From: Sisyra terminalis
Lineage: Eukaryota > Arthropoda > Insecta > Neuroptera > Sisyridae
Reading direction: 5' to 3'
DNA length: 64,000 bases
Assembly: GCA_958496175.1 (NCBI GenBank)
Contig: OY292274.1
Span: 48,804,630 to 48,868,629 of the forward strand
A program made the translations under genes and the position numbers. The notes beneath the pieces are model-generated. The model had not been told where the DNA came from. It worked only from the letters and a program-made list of their open reading frames with translations, and did no database searches. Every line of letters starts with the position of its first letter. The first letter of the stretch is position 1. This document shows positions 9,701-21,254 of the stretch, in pieces.

Positions 9701-11888
9701 TTAATGTTTTGGGATTCAATTTTCTTTCAAACTTGGTACAAATTTTCCAGATAACCAATATATTTTGAATTTTCTGACTAACATAAGTCACTATAAAAAA
9801 TATTATCTATAAGTTATAAAAACATGTTTTAGCACCAAAAATTATATATAAAGCATATTTCTCAAATCTATGGATTATTAAACAGAAAAATACAATTGCT
9901 TTATCTTATACTTAATAATGAAATCAATTACGTTAAGTAACTAAGTATTAAATTCATTTGAAGTTAATTGAAATCTTTGACTTCAAAATATTTTAATTTA
10001 AACAACGAAAATTTATTTCATCTAAATTTAAGTAGGTATTAATTTTCTCCCAACTAAACAGTTATACATTGCTGAACAAATACTTCAAAATAATGTAACT
10101 CTTAATTAAAAATAATTGATTGGAAAGTAATGTCTTTTCTGAACCTATAGATATTCAATTGCCATTTATCGACTCATAAGTTATTTCAAAATCGTTCTAA
10201 AGACATTTAATGATTAGAGTGATTTGAAAACTTCTAAAAGATTAAAAAATATTTATTTTTCAGAAATTTGTATTGTAATGGTTAGACCAAAGCGCCAAGA
10301 AATACAACTTTCGTATTGTTAGCTTTTGAGATTTCAAAATTTTCAATATTTATCAAGTGCATTAGATATTCATTAATGACAAATTAGTTGTTTAAGAATC
10401 AAATTCGATAATTTTGAGTTCTCTAATTCATACTAACCAAAAATTATGAAAAAATTAAACAATATGGTGTTAAAGGAGGAAGTGGTACCAAATCTGTGTT
10501 AGACGAAAAGCTGAAGAATATAAGGTCGAAGAGCTGACATATATTGTTAATCAATATTGGTTGACCTATCAAGTAACGAAAAATTTGCAAGAATTATCCA
10601 TAAAAAAAAAACTTTTATACGATAATGCAAAAATTGTTTGCACAAGAAAAATGTGGAAAAAATTTTTAAATTAAGGGTGCATTGCTTATTCACCACAATC
10701 TTCGAAAGTTGTTTCATTGGCCTTCTACTTGTTTCAATCGCTTTATTTTCAAAGAGGTAACACAATTAAAACAAAATAAAAAATAAATAAAAAAAAACAA
10801 AAGCTTAAATGATGTTAAAAATGGATTTTAGATATTTTGCTTAGTACCAAATGAATTAATTTTTTACTAATTTGGTATTAAGAATTTGTGTCAAGGATAT
10901 AATAAAATAAAACGGTTTCATATTGATACATCTATTATAGTATAATATTGGAAAATTTAAACAAAATATTTCTTTATAATTTTCCCAATGTTTTAAGTGA
11001 AAAAAAACCAACTTATATTATTCTACTACTACTGAGCAACCATTGCATTATTCTTATCATGCTCAATTATTTCAAAAAAATATAAACAAACTTGTTACGT
11101 AAAAGAAAACTTTATACTAAGAAACTGAAATATATTAGTTTCTTTTTCGGTATTAATTGCAACACTTATCAGTTTGTAATAGTGTCATAGATAAATAGTC
11201 ATCCTTATCCAAATTTTAATATATTACTAATTTTTTGTATAGTTGACTAAATTTTCATATTGGTCATTTTCAAACAATTAATGGAAAAAACGTTCAAATT
11301 GAAAGGTCTAAAATTTGAAAAATTCGATTTCAAGGTTTCAATTTATCATTAAATATTTTCATTAAGTAGGTATTTACGGAAATGATAAAAAATGCAACCT
11401 TTAGAAGGTTTTACATTGCCAAAGAAAATACAATATTAAAATTTTACACTAGAAATAATTTTTGATTTTTTTTAAATTGGCCATAATGGAAGTAAAATTT
11501 TGGAGTGAATTATGTTTGTTCACCTTTTTTCTTCTTCAAAATTGTTCAATGGTAAGATCTTATATAAATTATTTTTGAAAAAAAAAATTGGAATATGTTT
11601 TTGTTGTAAATAAAAAGAGGAAACCGGATCAAAATGAGGAACTTAACTTTTATAGAAATGAAATTATGAGGGTTTTTTTTTGTGATTTAATTAACAATTT
11701 GTTTATAATTTATCCTTACTGATTTAAAAAAAACAGGGGAATTTAGACTATTATTGTTTTAACATAAGCCAAAGAATAATGCCGTATTCTCTTCACTAGG
11801 ATTTTAAGTACCTAAAATACCATTACGTAAAACAATAACTTTGGGTTGAAAGTAATTTCACTTAATGGGTTTATTATTTAAATAACTA
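6736..11888. other. long AT-rich stretch without a recognised gene
   Basis: Mostly low-complexity A/T-rich DNA. Landmarks are TA-rich microsatellite DNA near 7215-7240, an octamer repeat at 7717-7749, and a slightly more complex unique block at about 7840-8600. That block includes an inverted pair TAGTGAACTA/TAGTTCACTA near 7941-7980. Small open frames (8074-8325 -, 8405-8593 -, 8592-8802 +, 9453-9638 -, 10547-10765 -) show no family motif. Confidence 0.5.
7717..7749. repeat. octamer microsatellite (TTAAGAGT)n
   Basis: Four consecutive copies of an 8 bp unit, TTAAGAGT, with no interruptions. Confidence 0.9.
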
Positions 11889-12094
11889 GGGGCCGGTGTT
11901 TTTACTCAAGGATAGATAAAACATATTCTTAAAATATATATTCAATAGATAAACTTTATCTGTTAGATAAATACTACACATTTACCCTACACATACTATG
12001 CATTCACTATATAATACATTTTTAACTATTTTTAAATAAAAATTTCCTCTCTTTCCTCTCAAATATCACTATTTAGATGTGCAAATATTAAGGG
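11889..12094. mobile_element. MITE of the AGGGCCGGTATTTTCAC family, copy 1
   Basis: It starts GGGGCCGGTGTTTTTAC and ends near 12094 with GATGTGCAAATATTAAGGG, a decayed inverted copy of the same terminus. Internal sequence with TTATCTGTTAGATAAA and ACACATAC blocks is shared with the copies near 25.7-26.1 kb and 47.0-48.1 kb. It is non-coding. Confidence 0.65.
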
Positions 12095-12130
12095 ATAATA
12101 ATATATGTCTTATGAGACTCAATTTCTTCT

Positions 12131-12179
12131 TTATTACGACGCGTTTCAACAGTTTTTGACTGTTATCATCAGGTAATAA
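12131..12179 (-). ncRNA. type I hammerhead-ribozyme-like motif (best of the set)
   Basis: On the minus strand the order is as follows. Stem I half is TTATTAC, then the core box CTGATGA, then one extra T. Stem II is AACAGT-CAAAA-ACTGTT, a perfect 6 bp stem. Next come GAAAC, a two-base loop GC, and GTC at the expected cleavage site. The second stem I half GTAATAA pairs with all 7 bases of the first. Stem III is only AC/GT, as in the minimal hammerheads known from Penelope-like elements. The extra T between A9 and stem II departs from the classical core and makes activity uncertain. Confidence 0.75.
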
Positions 12180-12269
12180 TTATTTAGCCAATTGTAACAA
12201 ACTTGAAAATTTGAAAAAAAAAATTTGAAAAATGTCGTAATACAGAAGAAATTGAGTCTCATAAGACAT

Positions 12270-13342
12270 TAGGGTGTCCGTTATTTCCCAAATTGATTTT
12301 TTTACAGCGATCCACCGCTGAATTTTTAGTTTAAGATATAAAAAAAAATATCCAATACAATTAAGCTCTTAATTTTTTGAATAAACCGTGCCGGAATCAT
12401 GTTACTTTTACCATTTAAATAACATGGGATTATTTGACTTATTACTTTTAATTTTTTTTTCAGAAACAAATGGATGAAAAGATTTAAGGTCAAATTATTC
12501 TGACGTAAAATTTAACGCTCTACAAAAAAAGTCTCTTATGAATTTTCGATGAAATCACTCCATTAAAAGTTATTCAACATTTAACTTGTGCTTAAAATTA
12601 ATCTTGCAATATTTTAAACTTTTTGCTCATTTTTACTTTTTTTAACTATAAAATCATTGGAAGAGAAGATAAAAAATATTATCATTAGAGCGCAAGTGAT
12701 TATTTGTGTTAATTTTATGGCTTGAACAGAAAATTAAACAAACAAAAAATCATTTTTTGACAATTAAAACCGGTGACATAAGATCCGATTTCGCTATAGT
12801 CGTGAAATTCAATTTATCCAGGATAAATTTTCGTACTTTAATCAATATTTTGTACCTACGAAGTGAATTTCATACTAATTAATGAGACTGTCGACAAAAG
12901 TTCAATTATTATTCCAATTTTTACCATTTTACTAAACGCCATCTATGCGAAATTTCTTAGAACTTGTAGTCAACATCATTTTTATTGAGCCTATAGCCTA
13001 TAGTCGATTGGTTTGTCGTTAAAAACTTAAATGTTGAATAACTTTTAATGGAGTGATTTAATCGAAAATTCATTAGAGACCTTTTTTGTAGAGCGTTAAA
13101 TTTTACGTTAGAATAATTTAATTTTAAATCTTTTTATTCATTTGTTTCTGAGAAAAAAAAATTAAAAGTAAAGAGTCAAATAATCCCATATTATTTAAAT
13201 GGTAAAAGTAACATGATTCTGGCACGGTTTAATCAATCAATTGAGAGCTTAATTGTATTGGATAGTTTTTTTTATATCTTAAACAAAAAATTCAGGGGGT
13301 GATTGCTGTAAAAAATCAATTTGGGAAATAACGGACACCCTA
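12270..13342. mobile_element. 1073 bp foldback DNA transposon, copy 1, 9 bp target duplication
   Basis: It begins TAGGGTGTCCGTTATTTCCC and ends with the exact reverse complement. The inverted arms are long: about 12270-12590 pairs with 13024-13342 and the copies are closely similar. The central ~430 bp is unique and has no open frame. The 9 bp direct repeat ATAAGACAT flanks it at 12261-12269 and 13343-13351. Duplications of 9 bp are typical of Mutator-like elements, so a non-autonomous MULE-like foldback is the best guess. The centre holds a small internal duplication (GCCTATAGCCTATAG) absent from the second copy at 16878. Confidence 0.85.
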
Positions 13343-13362
13343 ATAAGACATATATTATTTTC

Positions 13363-14947
13363 CATTAATTTATTGTGACTCGGAAATAAATAAAATACTT
13401 ATCAATGCAAATATTGGTCCTTAAATAGATATTTGGTTTAAAATTTAAATTATGTTCAAGGAGGTTAATTTGTTTACCTGAAATATTTTTAAATCTTTTT
13501 TTTTAAATCCTTTTGATAAGATATTAAATAATACCTAAGACATCGTTATTGTTTTTTAATATTTGGAGGGAAGAATTTATTATTTAAGAATTTATTAAAA
13601 ATATATGTAATTTAAATATTACCTAAAATTGTTTTTCTTTTATATATTTTAAGTGTAGATTTTTGCTGAAAGTCAGCTGAAAAAACCAGATGAGAAAGAT
13701 TCAATGCAACCGTTTGAGGATGATGAAAAGCTTTTGAATCAATTTGAACAACTATTACTTCAGTTTACAAAAACGCAGGAAACGAATATTATTTCAATAT
13801 TGGTTGGACCAGCTATGTTTATCATCATAAAAATTATCATGACTCTTTTTTTATAAACGTTTATTTTCATCACTTTATGAAATATATTTTTCATTGTATT
13901 ATTAAAAGAAAATGTGTCAAATAAATCAGTTTAATAATATACTGTCTCATCATCTTCCAATTCCTCTGAGCTTAATAAATGAAATAATTTATGAATATAA
14001 TTAAACCATATTATTTGACTTTTCCTCACCATTCTTTTTGATATGAAAAATTCAAATTACCGCCGTGTAACATTCATTTGTTTTTATTAAGATTTTTATC
14101 CCTTTTTATTATAGTAGTATGCTCATAACTTCCATAAGACAAAATCATTAGCAACGCTTCGGTGGTTTGTTAATATTTGACGATATGCGTTTCGTTCGTT
14201 GAATTCTAGTGGTTGTCTCTCAGGTTTAACACTGTGGGATAAAATAAGGGTGAAAATATTAGTTTGGGGGTGCTAATCCTAGATGACCTCACTTGAACCT
14301 CTTATTTGAACCCAACTTATAATACAGAACAAGCAAAAATTTTGGAGACTTTTATTTTTTCAGTTATATCACTTATATCGTGATTTTTATAGAATGCTGA
14401 ACAAAAAAAAAATGGTTTAAATGATCAATGTCTATGACAATTTTATAAATTATATTAAGCAACGATTAAAAATTTAAAAAAAAAAACAAAAGACATGTAT
14501 GTAAATTTATCTGAAGGATGGTGTGTGACCTTTATTTTTTCTTAATTTATCTTGCTTAAAAATTAAAAAGAGATATTTTCTAATCAAATTTCTCCTACAT
14601 CATAAAGTATCAATGATTTCTAAGGATAATGGTTATGATACGCGGGTGAACAGGACAAAATTATATTGTTCTTGATTTTGCTGTTTGGCTTAGAGGTGGG
14701 TAAAACAAAAATAAAACATTTTGATTTATAAAGGGTTTTTTAACTTTGATCAGAACTTTAAATAGTCTTTAAAGTATGATTTTACTTAAACCATATTTTC
14801 AAACTGAATAAAGCCTGGAAACCAACCATGGTTGGAAAGGCAAAAGATTTTGGAGAAGCTGTGGCCAAAACATTTTAAAAGTTTTCAAAGCTTCAACTGG
14901 TACTAATCCTCAGCAATCATATGTTGAATACAGTATAGTAAATATTA
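13363..14947. other. no gene recognised
   Basis: AT-rich sequence. A short stretch at 13660-13850 (ending with codons for a hydrophobic tail before TAA) looks slightly coding-like but has no motif and no start or splice structure I can defend. The rest is low complexity. Confidence 0.45.
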
Positions 14948-15460
14948 AAAAAAAAATTTTTTTGAAACCTCATACATTAAATCAAGTACCAATTCACACA
15001 ATTGTATTTAAATTGATGTTCAACGATAACGATTTTGTGTAAAATAAATTATTTTCTTCTTTCAGTATCCCCGTCCAATTGTAAATGTTCTTCAGCCACG
15101 ATATCAGTCTTTTTCCAACTCCTTTTTGGCCCTCGACTTTGACTTTGGTTATTAGCCGGAGGATTTTGTAACAGTCTCCTTTTAGTACAAGCCTCATATA
15201 TGATATCGTCCTTATCTCGATGGTTTTAAGCAAATCCCGAACAGCATCTGCTCTCTGTAAAACTGCTTTGTTGGACTGTATATCTGTGCAGGATATTCGG
15301 AGCATTTTTTATGGGCAGCTTTACGTTTAATTTTCAACAAACGTTGTCTTCAACAAACGTTTCCTGACGATTGATCGCAACAGCTTTAAGAGACCAAGTC
15401 TCGGTTCCGTATAGCAGTATAGACCAAATATACCATGTAAGCATTCTTTGGCCAAATTTT
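14948..15460 (-). pseudogene. 3' end of a non-LTR retrotransposon reverse transcriptase, degenerate
   Basis: Read on the minus strand, the region opens with WSILLYGTETWSLKAVAINR (about 15440-15380). After a frameshift it continues in a 103-codon open frame (15305-14994) with MLRISCTDIQSN, then LLKTIEIRTISYM, YKILRLITKVKVEGQKGVGK and RLISWLKNIYNWTG. This is the thumb and C-terminal region of LINE polyproteins, where the family has Y G x E T W then LRI and GR+R.SWL. An A-rich tail follows the stop near 14950. The 5' part, including the catalytic YADD box, is missing. The clade is probably RTE or a relative, from memory of the motif. Confidence 0.75.
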
Positions 15461-15939
15461 AGGCTTGGCTTTGGATGAAAAATAAATGGTTGATTCTTTC
15501 TCACCGAATTCCGAAATTAGGTAGAAAATAATTTATAAAAAAATGTTTTTAAAAATTTGATTTTTTTTTGTCAATTTTGTTAAATATGTGTAACTTGATT
15601 TTATTCATATAGTGGTCTCCAGGATAAATAAATTTTAGAGGAATTATAAGGATCATTTATATTTTTGAAAATGAGGGAATGGTTTTTTATAGGCCATACC
15701 GTCATTGAATCGTGCCTGTTATTGTTTGATAGAGAGCAAAAAGTTTGGGCCCTAACAGTATCATTGTAACGTAAATATGATACTCCTTTGTAAAGTGTTA
15801 TTATTGTACTTACTGCAATAATATTCACTGAAGTCAATAAGAATGATGTTCACATCTTTAAACAAGAAAAATCGGTGAATTTAAGTATTAAATAAGCAAA
15901 GAAATCAAGAAAAGTGAACCAAATAAGATTTTTTCGCTG
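15461..15939. other. no gene recognised
   Basis: Contains an open frame at 15601-15837 (-) of 78 codons without a recognisable motif. The position just upstream of the hammerhead-like motif at 15984 means it could be part of the same Penelope-derived fragment, but nothing in it shows that. Confidence 0.35.
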
Positions 15940-15983
15940 AATCATCACATAGAAGTTACGGAGTGATCCAAACTACTTGATGA

Positions 15984-16024
15984 CCACTGATGAAGATTGT
16001 TTGGCAATCGAAATACGTATCTGG
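15984..16024 (+). ncRNA. hammerhead-ribozyme-like motif with self-complementary stem III
   Basis: The order is CCA, CTGATGA, one extra A, stem II GATTG-TTTGG-CAATC (5 bp, perfect), GAAA, TACGTA, TC, then TGG pairing with CCA. Stem III is the palindrome TACGTA with no loop. A single molecule could not fold it, but two copies in one RNA could pair to give a dimeric hammerhead. About 100 bp around it (15940-16080) match fragments on the minus strand at 52000-52110 and 58425-58462, so it belongs to a dispersed family. Confidence 0.65.
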
Positions 16025-16089
16025 GTAATACGTCACGAATATTTTTGTTTGAACTTCTGTTCAAATTTATGTTGGAGGTATGATTTTTT

Positions 16090-16185
16090 TATATATAATT
16101 ATATTAAGTTTATATATTATTATATTAAATTTGTATATTATTGTATTGATTTTGTATATTATTATGTTAAATTATACTACATAAA
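16090..16185. repeat. 21 bp AT-rich minisatellite
   Basis: About four and a half imperfect copies of a 21 bp unit of the form TTTGTATATTATTATATTAAA. The open frame that crosses it (15977-16267, +) encodes a repetitive Tyr/Ile/Phe tract, so it is a repeat artefact and not a gene. Confidence 0.8.
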
Positions 16186-16869
16186 TTGGACTGCAATATA
16201 TTTTATATATTGTATACACAACAAGAAAAGTGAAGTTTCCACAAATTTAAAAGTCATTACCTCATAAATCGTAATTCCCTTGATTCAACTAAAAGTGAGG
16301 GAACGACAAATTGAACTATAACTCAAAAAATCTTAATACAAAACTTTTGTTATGTTTGAAATTTTGTGTAAGATCCTGATAAACTATTTTACTGTGCAAT
16401 TATTATTAAGATTTAGAAAAATTCCTCGATTTTTTTTCAATGTGAGGGAAGGACAACTGAAAATGTAATCTTGAAATAATTTTTAAACTTTTTTTTTAGA
16501 CAGATACACGAGCACGTGTAAGATTACTTAAATACGTGAAATAATGCATAGTATTGCAAACTATCAAAAATCAAATAGCCTTCATGAATGAAAACAGATG
16601 CGTTCATATATCGACCGTTCGTAAAGGTGTGAAGGAATGATTTTCTTTTATGGAGTATATATAAAATAGAATCGAAAACGTGTTCTTTACTTTTCATTCC
16701 AAACTCAAAATATTTTTGAAATTCTATTGCGTTTTAATTGATTAATCAAATTTGATAAAAATGTTTTTGAAAAATTTTGTTTTAGAATGTCAAAAATGTG
16801 CTATTCTCAAGTTTGAGACATAGTGGGGGAATGATTTTCAAGGTACTATTTATTTATTATTCTATGGAT
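16186..16869. other. no gene recognised
   Basis: AT-rich DNA. It contains the word TGAGGGAA three times, followed by CGACAA or GGACAA (near 16295, 16441) and in reduced form near 16820. This may be a decayed internal repeat. No coding signal. Confidence 0.4.
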
Positions 16870-16877
16870 ATATTTAT

Positions 16878-17944
16878 TAGGGTGTCCGTTATTTCCCAAA
16901 TTTATTTTTTTACAGCGATCGCCCCCCGAATTTTTAATTTAAGATATAAAAAAAATTATCCAATACAATTAAGCTTTTAATTTCTTGATTAAACCGTGCC
17001 GGAATCATGTTACTTTTACCATTTAAATAACATGGGATTATTTGACTTTTTACTTTTAATTTTTTTTTTCAGAAACAAATGACTGAAAAGATTTAAGGTC
17101 AAATTATTCTGTCGCGAAGTTTAACGCTCTACAAAAAAGGTCTCTTATGAATTTTCGATTAAATCACTCCATTAAAAGTTATTCAACATTTAACTTGTGC
17201 TTAAAATTAATCTTGCAATATTTTCAACTTTTTGCTCATTTTTACTTTTTTAACTATTAAATCATTGGAAGTGAAGATAAAAAATATTATCATTAGAGCG
17301 CAAGTCACTATTTGTGTTAATTTTATGGCTTGAGCAGAAAATTAAACAAACAAAAAATCATTTTTTGACAATTAAAACCGGTGACATAAGATCCGATTTC
17401 GCTATAGTCGTGAAATTCAATTTATCCAGGATAAATTTTCATACTTTAATCAATATTTTGTACCTACAAAGTGAATTTCATACTAATTAATGAGACTATC
17501 GACAAAAGTTCAATTATTATTCGAATTTTTACCATTTCACTTGACGCCATCTATGAGAAATTTCTTAGAACTTGTAGTCAACATCATTTTTATTGAGCCT
17601 ATAGTCGATTGATTTGTCGTTAAAAAGTTAAATGTTGAGTAACTTTTAATGGAGTGGTTTAATCGAAAATTCATAAGAGACCTTTTTTGTAGAGCGTTAA
17701 ATTTAACGTCAGAATAATTTGACCTTAAATCTTTGCATCCATTTGTTTCTGAGAGAAAAAAATTAAAAGTAAAAAGTCAAATAATCCCATGTTATTTAAA
17801 TGATAAAAGTAACATGATTCTGACACGGTTTAATCAAGAAATTAAGAGTTTAATTGTATTGGATAATTTTTTTTATATCTTAAACTAAAAATTCAGGGGG
17901 CGATCGCTGTAAAAAAAATAATTTGGGAAATAACGGACACCCTA
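16878..17944. mobile_element. 1067 bp foldback DNA transposon, copy 2
   Basis: Same element and same orientation as the copy at 12270, alignable from end to end with few differences. Terminal sequence is TAGGGTGTCCGTTATTTCCC and its reverse complement. Arms are about 16878-17195 and 17628-17944. The flanks are ATATTTAT (16870-16877) and ATATTCAT (17945-17952), a duplication with one mismatch. Only 8 bp can be aligned here against 9 bp at copy 1. Non-coding. Confidence 0.85.
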
Positions 17945-17952
17945 ATATTCAT

Positions 17953-19890
17953 ATAGTTCAAAAACTATAACTAACATAATTTGCCCAAGTAGTATTCTTT
18001 TCAGGGAAAAATTTACCGTTATAGGTTTACAGATAGGTATATTAAGGTAAAGTTCATAGCTCTGCTAGTTGTAGATTGATGAATATCTTGATATTAACAA
18101 GTGGTATAAGAATGTGTCAAATATTGAATAGTTGCTTGTGTTTTTGCTATGATTTTTATTCTTAACAAAGAACCTCCGATTAATCGGAAATGAGTATTGT
18201 CGAATAATTTTCAATCGTATATACTCTTATAACGTTCTAAAAATAACAGTTAACTACTCATAAATATAATAGTCAAAGCTTTTGGAAGGTTCTGTATTTT
18301 GTGAGTATTAAATAAATGTCTCATTCATCAGGCTTCTTGTTCGCTCAAATTGTGTTGTTCACGTCAAGTCTAACATGAACCGAACTCGTATTAGTGTGAG
18401 CTACGTATAATAGCTCATTAATATATCTCTCTATGTATATATAATAGAGCTTCATGTTTTCATTTCCCATACCATCACTTACCATACATATACAAGGGAT
18501 TTGGGAAAATTTAAAATGTTATAATGAATTTTCTCCGCTTGATACCCGATTAGGTACGCAACCCGTACAAGAGGAGTGAAAAACATAAGTGTCACTGGAA
18601 CGGGATTGAAAGGGTCATCCACTTTGATGGATATATCGGTTTTTATGAATTAATACTGGACTTGTCTATGGCTTGATTATTCGGATTTTCTGCTTTTCCT
18701 AAAGAGTATCCCTTTATTACCCAACTTGTTTTATTCAAAAATCTGATTTTAAAACGTTTGATATGCGCTTTGATCATTTCAAGACGTGTCAAGGGATGAG
18801 ATTAATAAACGTTCAATGTGTTATGGATTAAAAGGGATGAGTTTATCGTCGTTGTCAAATTTTCACTAGATTCGAAAAACAAACAATACTTTTTCCTTTA
18901 TTTGTATTTTATATTTTGGGTAATTGATAATGTTAATTGAAACAGAATTTGCCAAATGGTCGCTCAGCAGATAAACTGAATCGCTGACTTGGACAAATCA
19001 CCCCTGAATATTTCATCGGGTAGAGCAGTTGCATTGATACGATAGTACCCATATGGTTCGAAATGCATTTAATCGCTGTGAATGTGTGCGTTTGAGGTTC
19101 ATAGTAAAATAAAGAGCCACACCAGCGACTATTTACTGTGAGCACCCGAGAGCTCGAATGTATGAAACAGGGCTAAGTAGGCGTCGGGGTGAGTTGGAAA
19201 AGGGTTGTATGGCTGATCAGTCAAACCTCAACTAAACCCTCTACGACTAATTCAACTGTATTCTGGATACACAAACTACAAATACATCCCTCTTTATTTC
19301 CATTTACGTGTTATACATGGTTTGTTTCAAGTTGTTAGAATCGAGATGGAAAAAAAGCGTTCAATTGGCGTTCCTCATCACTTGTATCTACTTGATAGTG
19401 TAAAGAAAAATCAAAAATTGTAGAATTGTATGTGGAAAAAAGTTATGGGTGGGTTGGTGAGGAGAGTCTTTGTATAAGTGCACATATGCACTATTAGTGG
19501 AAGTATATTGGTGTATTGTCATGCACATCCATCTCGTTTTCATCCTTCCCAATTGCGATATTTCGAAACGATTACCAATGAGAGTGAGTGATGACATAAA
19601 ACCAATCAATAGCACTGAGTCGGTCTATAATTGAAATGCAATTAATAATGAGTCAAGTCAAGCGAATTTCATCATTCTACGTTTTACATAAATGCATACA
19701 TGAAAAAGGATGAGTTTGTTAATACTTTCAACCATAATAAATGGTAGATTCACTGTTTCAGTATAATCAAAATTCAATTAATAGTTTCGAGATAACTGGG
19801 CAAGAAAACCAATAAAAAAACCGCAATAAAATTGAATTAGTCTAAAGTTTTTTTTTTAACTACAAGTTATTTTTATTGCATTTTATTGGT
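17953..19890. other. unique sequence, no gene recognised
   Basis: Higher complexity and somewhat richer in G+C than the surroundings, especially 18540-19640. Two open frames on the minus strand (18933-19145 and 19388-19615) lack any family motif or codon-like bias that I can recognise. The block is not repeated elsewhere in the window, so it is a candidate for conserved non-coding sequence or a hidden untranslated exon. Confidence 0.4.
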
Positions 19891-19894
19891 TTAA

Positions 19895-20717
19895 CCTTCA
19901 TCCGTCCTTCAGGTCTTTTTCGACCCAAAGCGATTTTGTTTTGCAAATATATTTTAAAATATTAATGCTATATATTTGTAATTTCAGACTTTGATTTTGT
20001 TGATATATTAAATTAATTTTGGAAAAGAAAAAAAAATATGTTACCCGGATTATCTCCAGTAAAATAAGTAACACTCAAGTCCCCTGGGGCAAAAATGACC
20101 CAAGTCTATTTTAGGACAAATTATTGAAATTCCGTCGCAAACAGATTATTATGGCTAACTACTTTCTAAGAAGTACTCTTTTGAAGGGATTATAATACCC
20201 TCCAAAATATTCATATAATTTTTTCAATAAAATCTAAATGTAAAGTTTTCAACATTCGATTCAAAGACGCAAACGAGTGTGCATCTATAATATTTGTGTT
20301 ACACGTTTCATTACTGTTTATTTTTACTGATTTTTATTTATAATGATTATAATAATAAAACTTATATTAGAACAAAAACGGACAACTATATTATGTTTAG
20401 AAATACCAACAAATACGTGGCCAAAAAAGAGGTAGATGTCACATTTGCCCCAAATCAGACAATAAGCATTCATAAGAGTGTAAACATTGTAACAAATTTA
20501 TTTGTAAGACATATTCTGTTAATGTTTGTAATAAATGCAATAAATAAATAATTACCGCATAAATCGCGCTTTATTATCCCTAATCAAGCGACATTTCCGT
20601 TACTAATAAAATAATTTACTTCATTGCAGTTTGTTTCTTTTGAGTCCTAATTTCGACCTGGGTCGAAGAAGACCCGAGGGACTTTTCTGTACAGTCAATT
20701 TGAGGGACGGATGAAGG
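19895..20717. mobile_element. internally deleted piggyBac-like element
   Basis: The left end is TTAA followed by CCTTCATCCGTCC. The right end is GGACGGATGAAGG followed by CTAA, a one-base change from the TTAA target duplication required by piggyBac. Sub-terminal inverted blocks carry GGTCTTTTTCGACC and CGAAGAAGACC, plus GGCAAAAATGACCC, a pattern common in piggyBac ends. At 823 bp it is far shorter than an autonomous element. A remnant of the transposase C-terminus is still readable (see 20431). Confidence 0.8.
20431..20545 (+). pseudogene. piggyBac transposase C-terminal Cys-rich zinc finger, remnant
   Basis: Read in the frame starting at 20431 this gives GRCHICPKSDNKHS, a stop, then ECKHCNKFICKTYSVNVC and NKCNK. 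The C-x2-C ... C-x2-C ... C ... C-x2-C spacing matches the cysteine-rich finger that ends insect piggyBac transposases (RCH.C ... C..C...IC..H...C..C). One in-frame stop interrupts it and the DDE catalytic core is absent. Confidence 0.8.
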
Positions 20718-21254
20718 CTAAATTACAAAATATTTTTATTGCTTCATATATGCCCAGTTGGTTTCAAAGAAAGTAGTGAGGAGAGAAACTGGGAATATAT
20801 TGGAAGTATATGAAATGACATTTTAAAAAGTTTTTTGACTTTTTTCCACCGGATGAATTTTATATTAATCGCTTTCTTAAAAAAAACAATTATCAAAAAA
20901 TAGAACCCCCGAAAGAAGGAACGAAATAAAGGCTTCTGTAGCGGCTAAAAACAAATGTGCATTGGAAAAACATTTTTCTAGCCAATGTGTTAGAAAAACA
21001 TTTTTTCAATGCATAGTTGCAAGAGTTGAGAGACACAACAATCATGCCCTGAAACTCCGATATGTTAGAAGTCGATTTTCACCGATGGATTACAGTAAAC
21101 CGGCGATAGAAATCAGTGAAACTTTGACAGTTTTCGACGAAACTTCTAGTTTCTTAAACGCCTCAAATCTTCAGTGAAATAATGAAACAGAATTTCTGTT
21201 AAATTAATTTTACGCGTAAATTAAAAATTTAATAAATACTTTTTGTAATACCCG
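20718..21254. other. no gene recognised; unassigned 71-codon open frame
   Basis: An open frame at 20962-21177 (+) has ordinary amino-acid composition (for example KLRYVRSRFSPMDYSK) and normal complexity. I recognise no domain in it. It could be a captured exon or decayed transposon sequence. There is no other evidence for a gene. Confidence 0.35.

Larger units (their letters stand above)
12095..13362. mobile_element. Penelope-like inverted-repeat fragment interrupted by a foldback element
   Basis: An inverted repeat of about 45 bp frames a hammerhead-like motif. The segment around 12098-12140 (TATGTCTTATGAGACTC then AATTTCTTC) recurs reversed at 12231-12269 and resumes at 13352. A 1073 bp foldback element sits in the right arm. 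Removing the foldback and one 9 bp duplication restores the arm. Inverted repeats around a hammerhead motif are a known architecture of Penelope-like elements. The assignment is inferred, since no reverse transcriptase is left. Confidence 0.6.

Noticed and set aside
15977..16267. 96-codon open frame on +
   Set aside because: It reads through a hammerhead-like motif and a 21 bp minisatellite; the Tyr/Ile-rich product is a repeat artefact.
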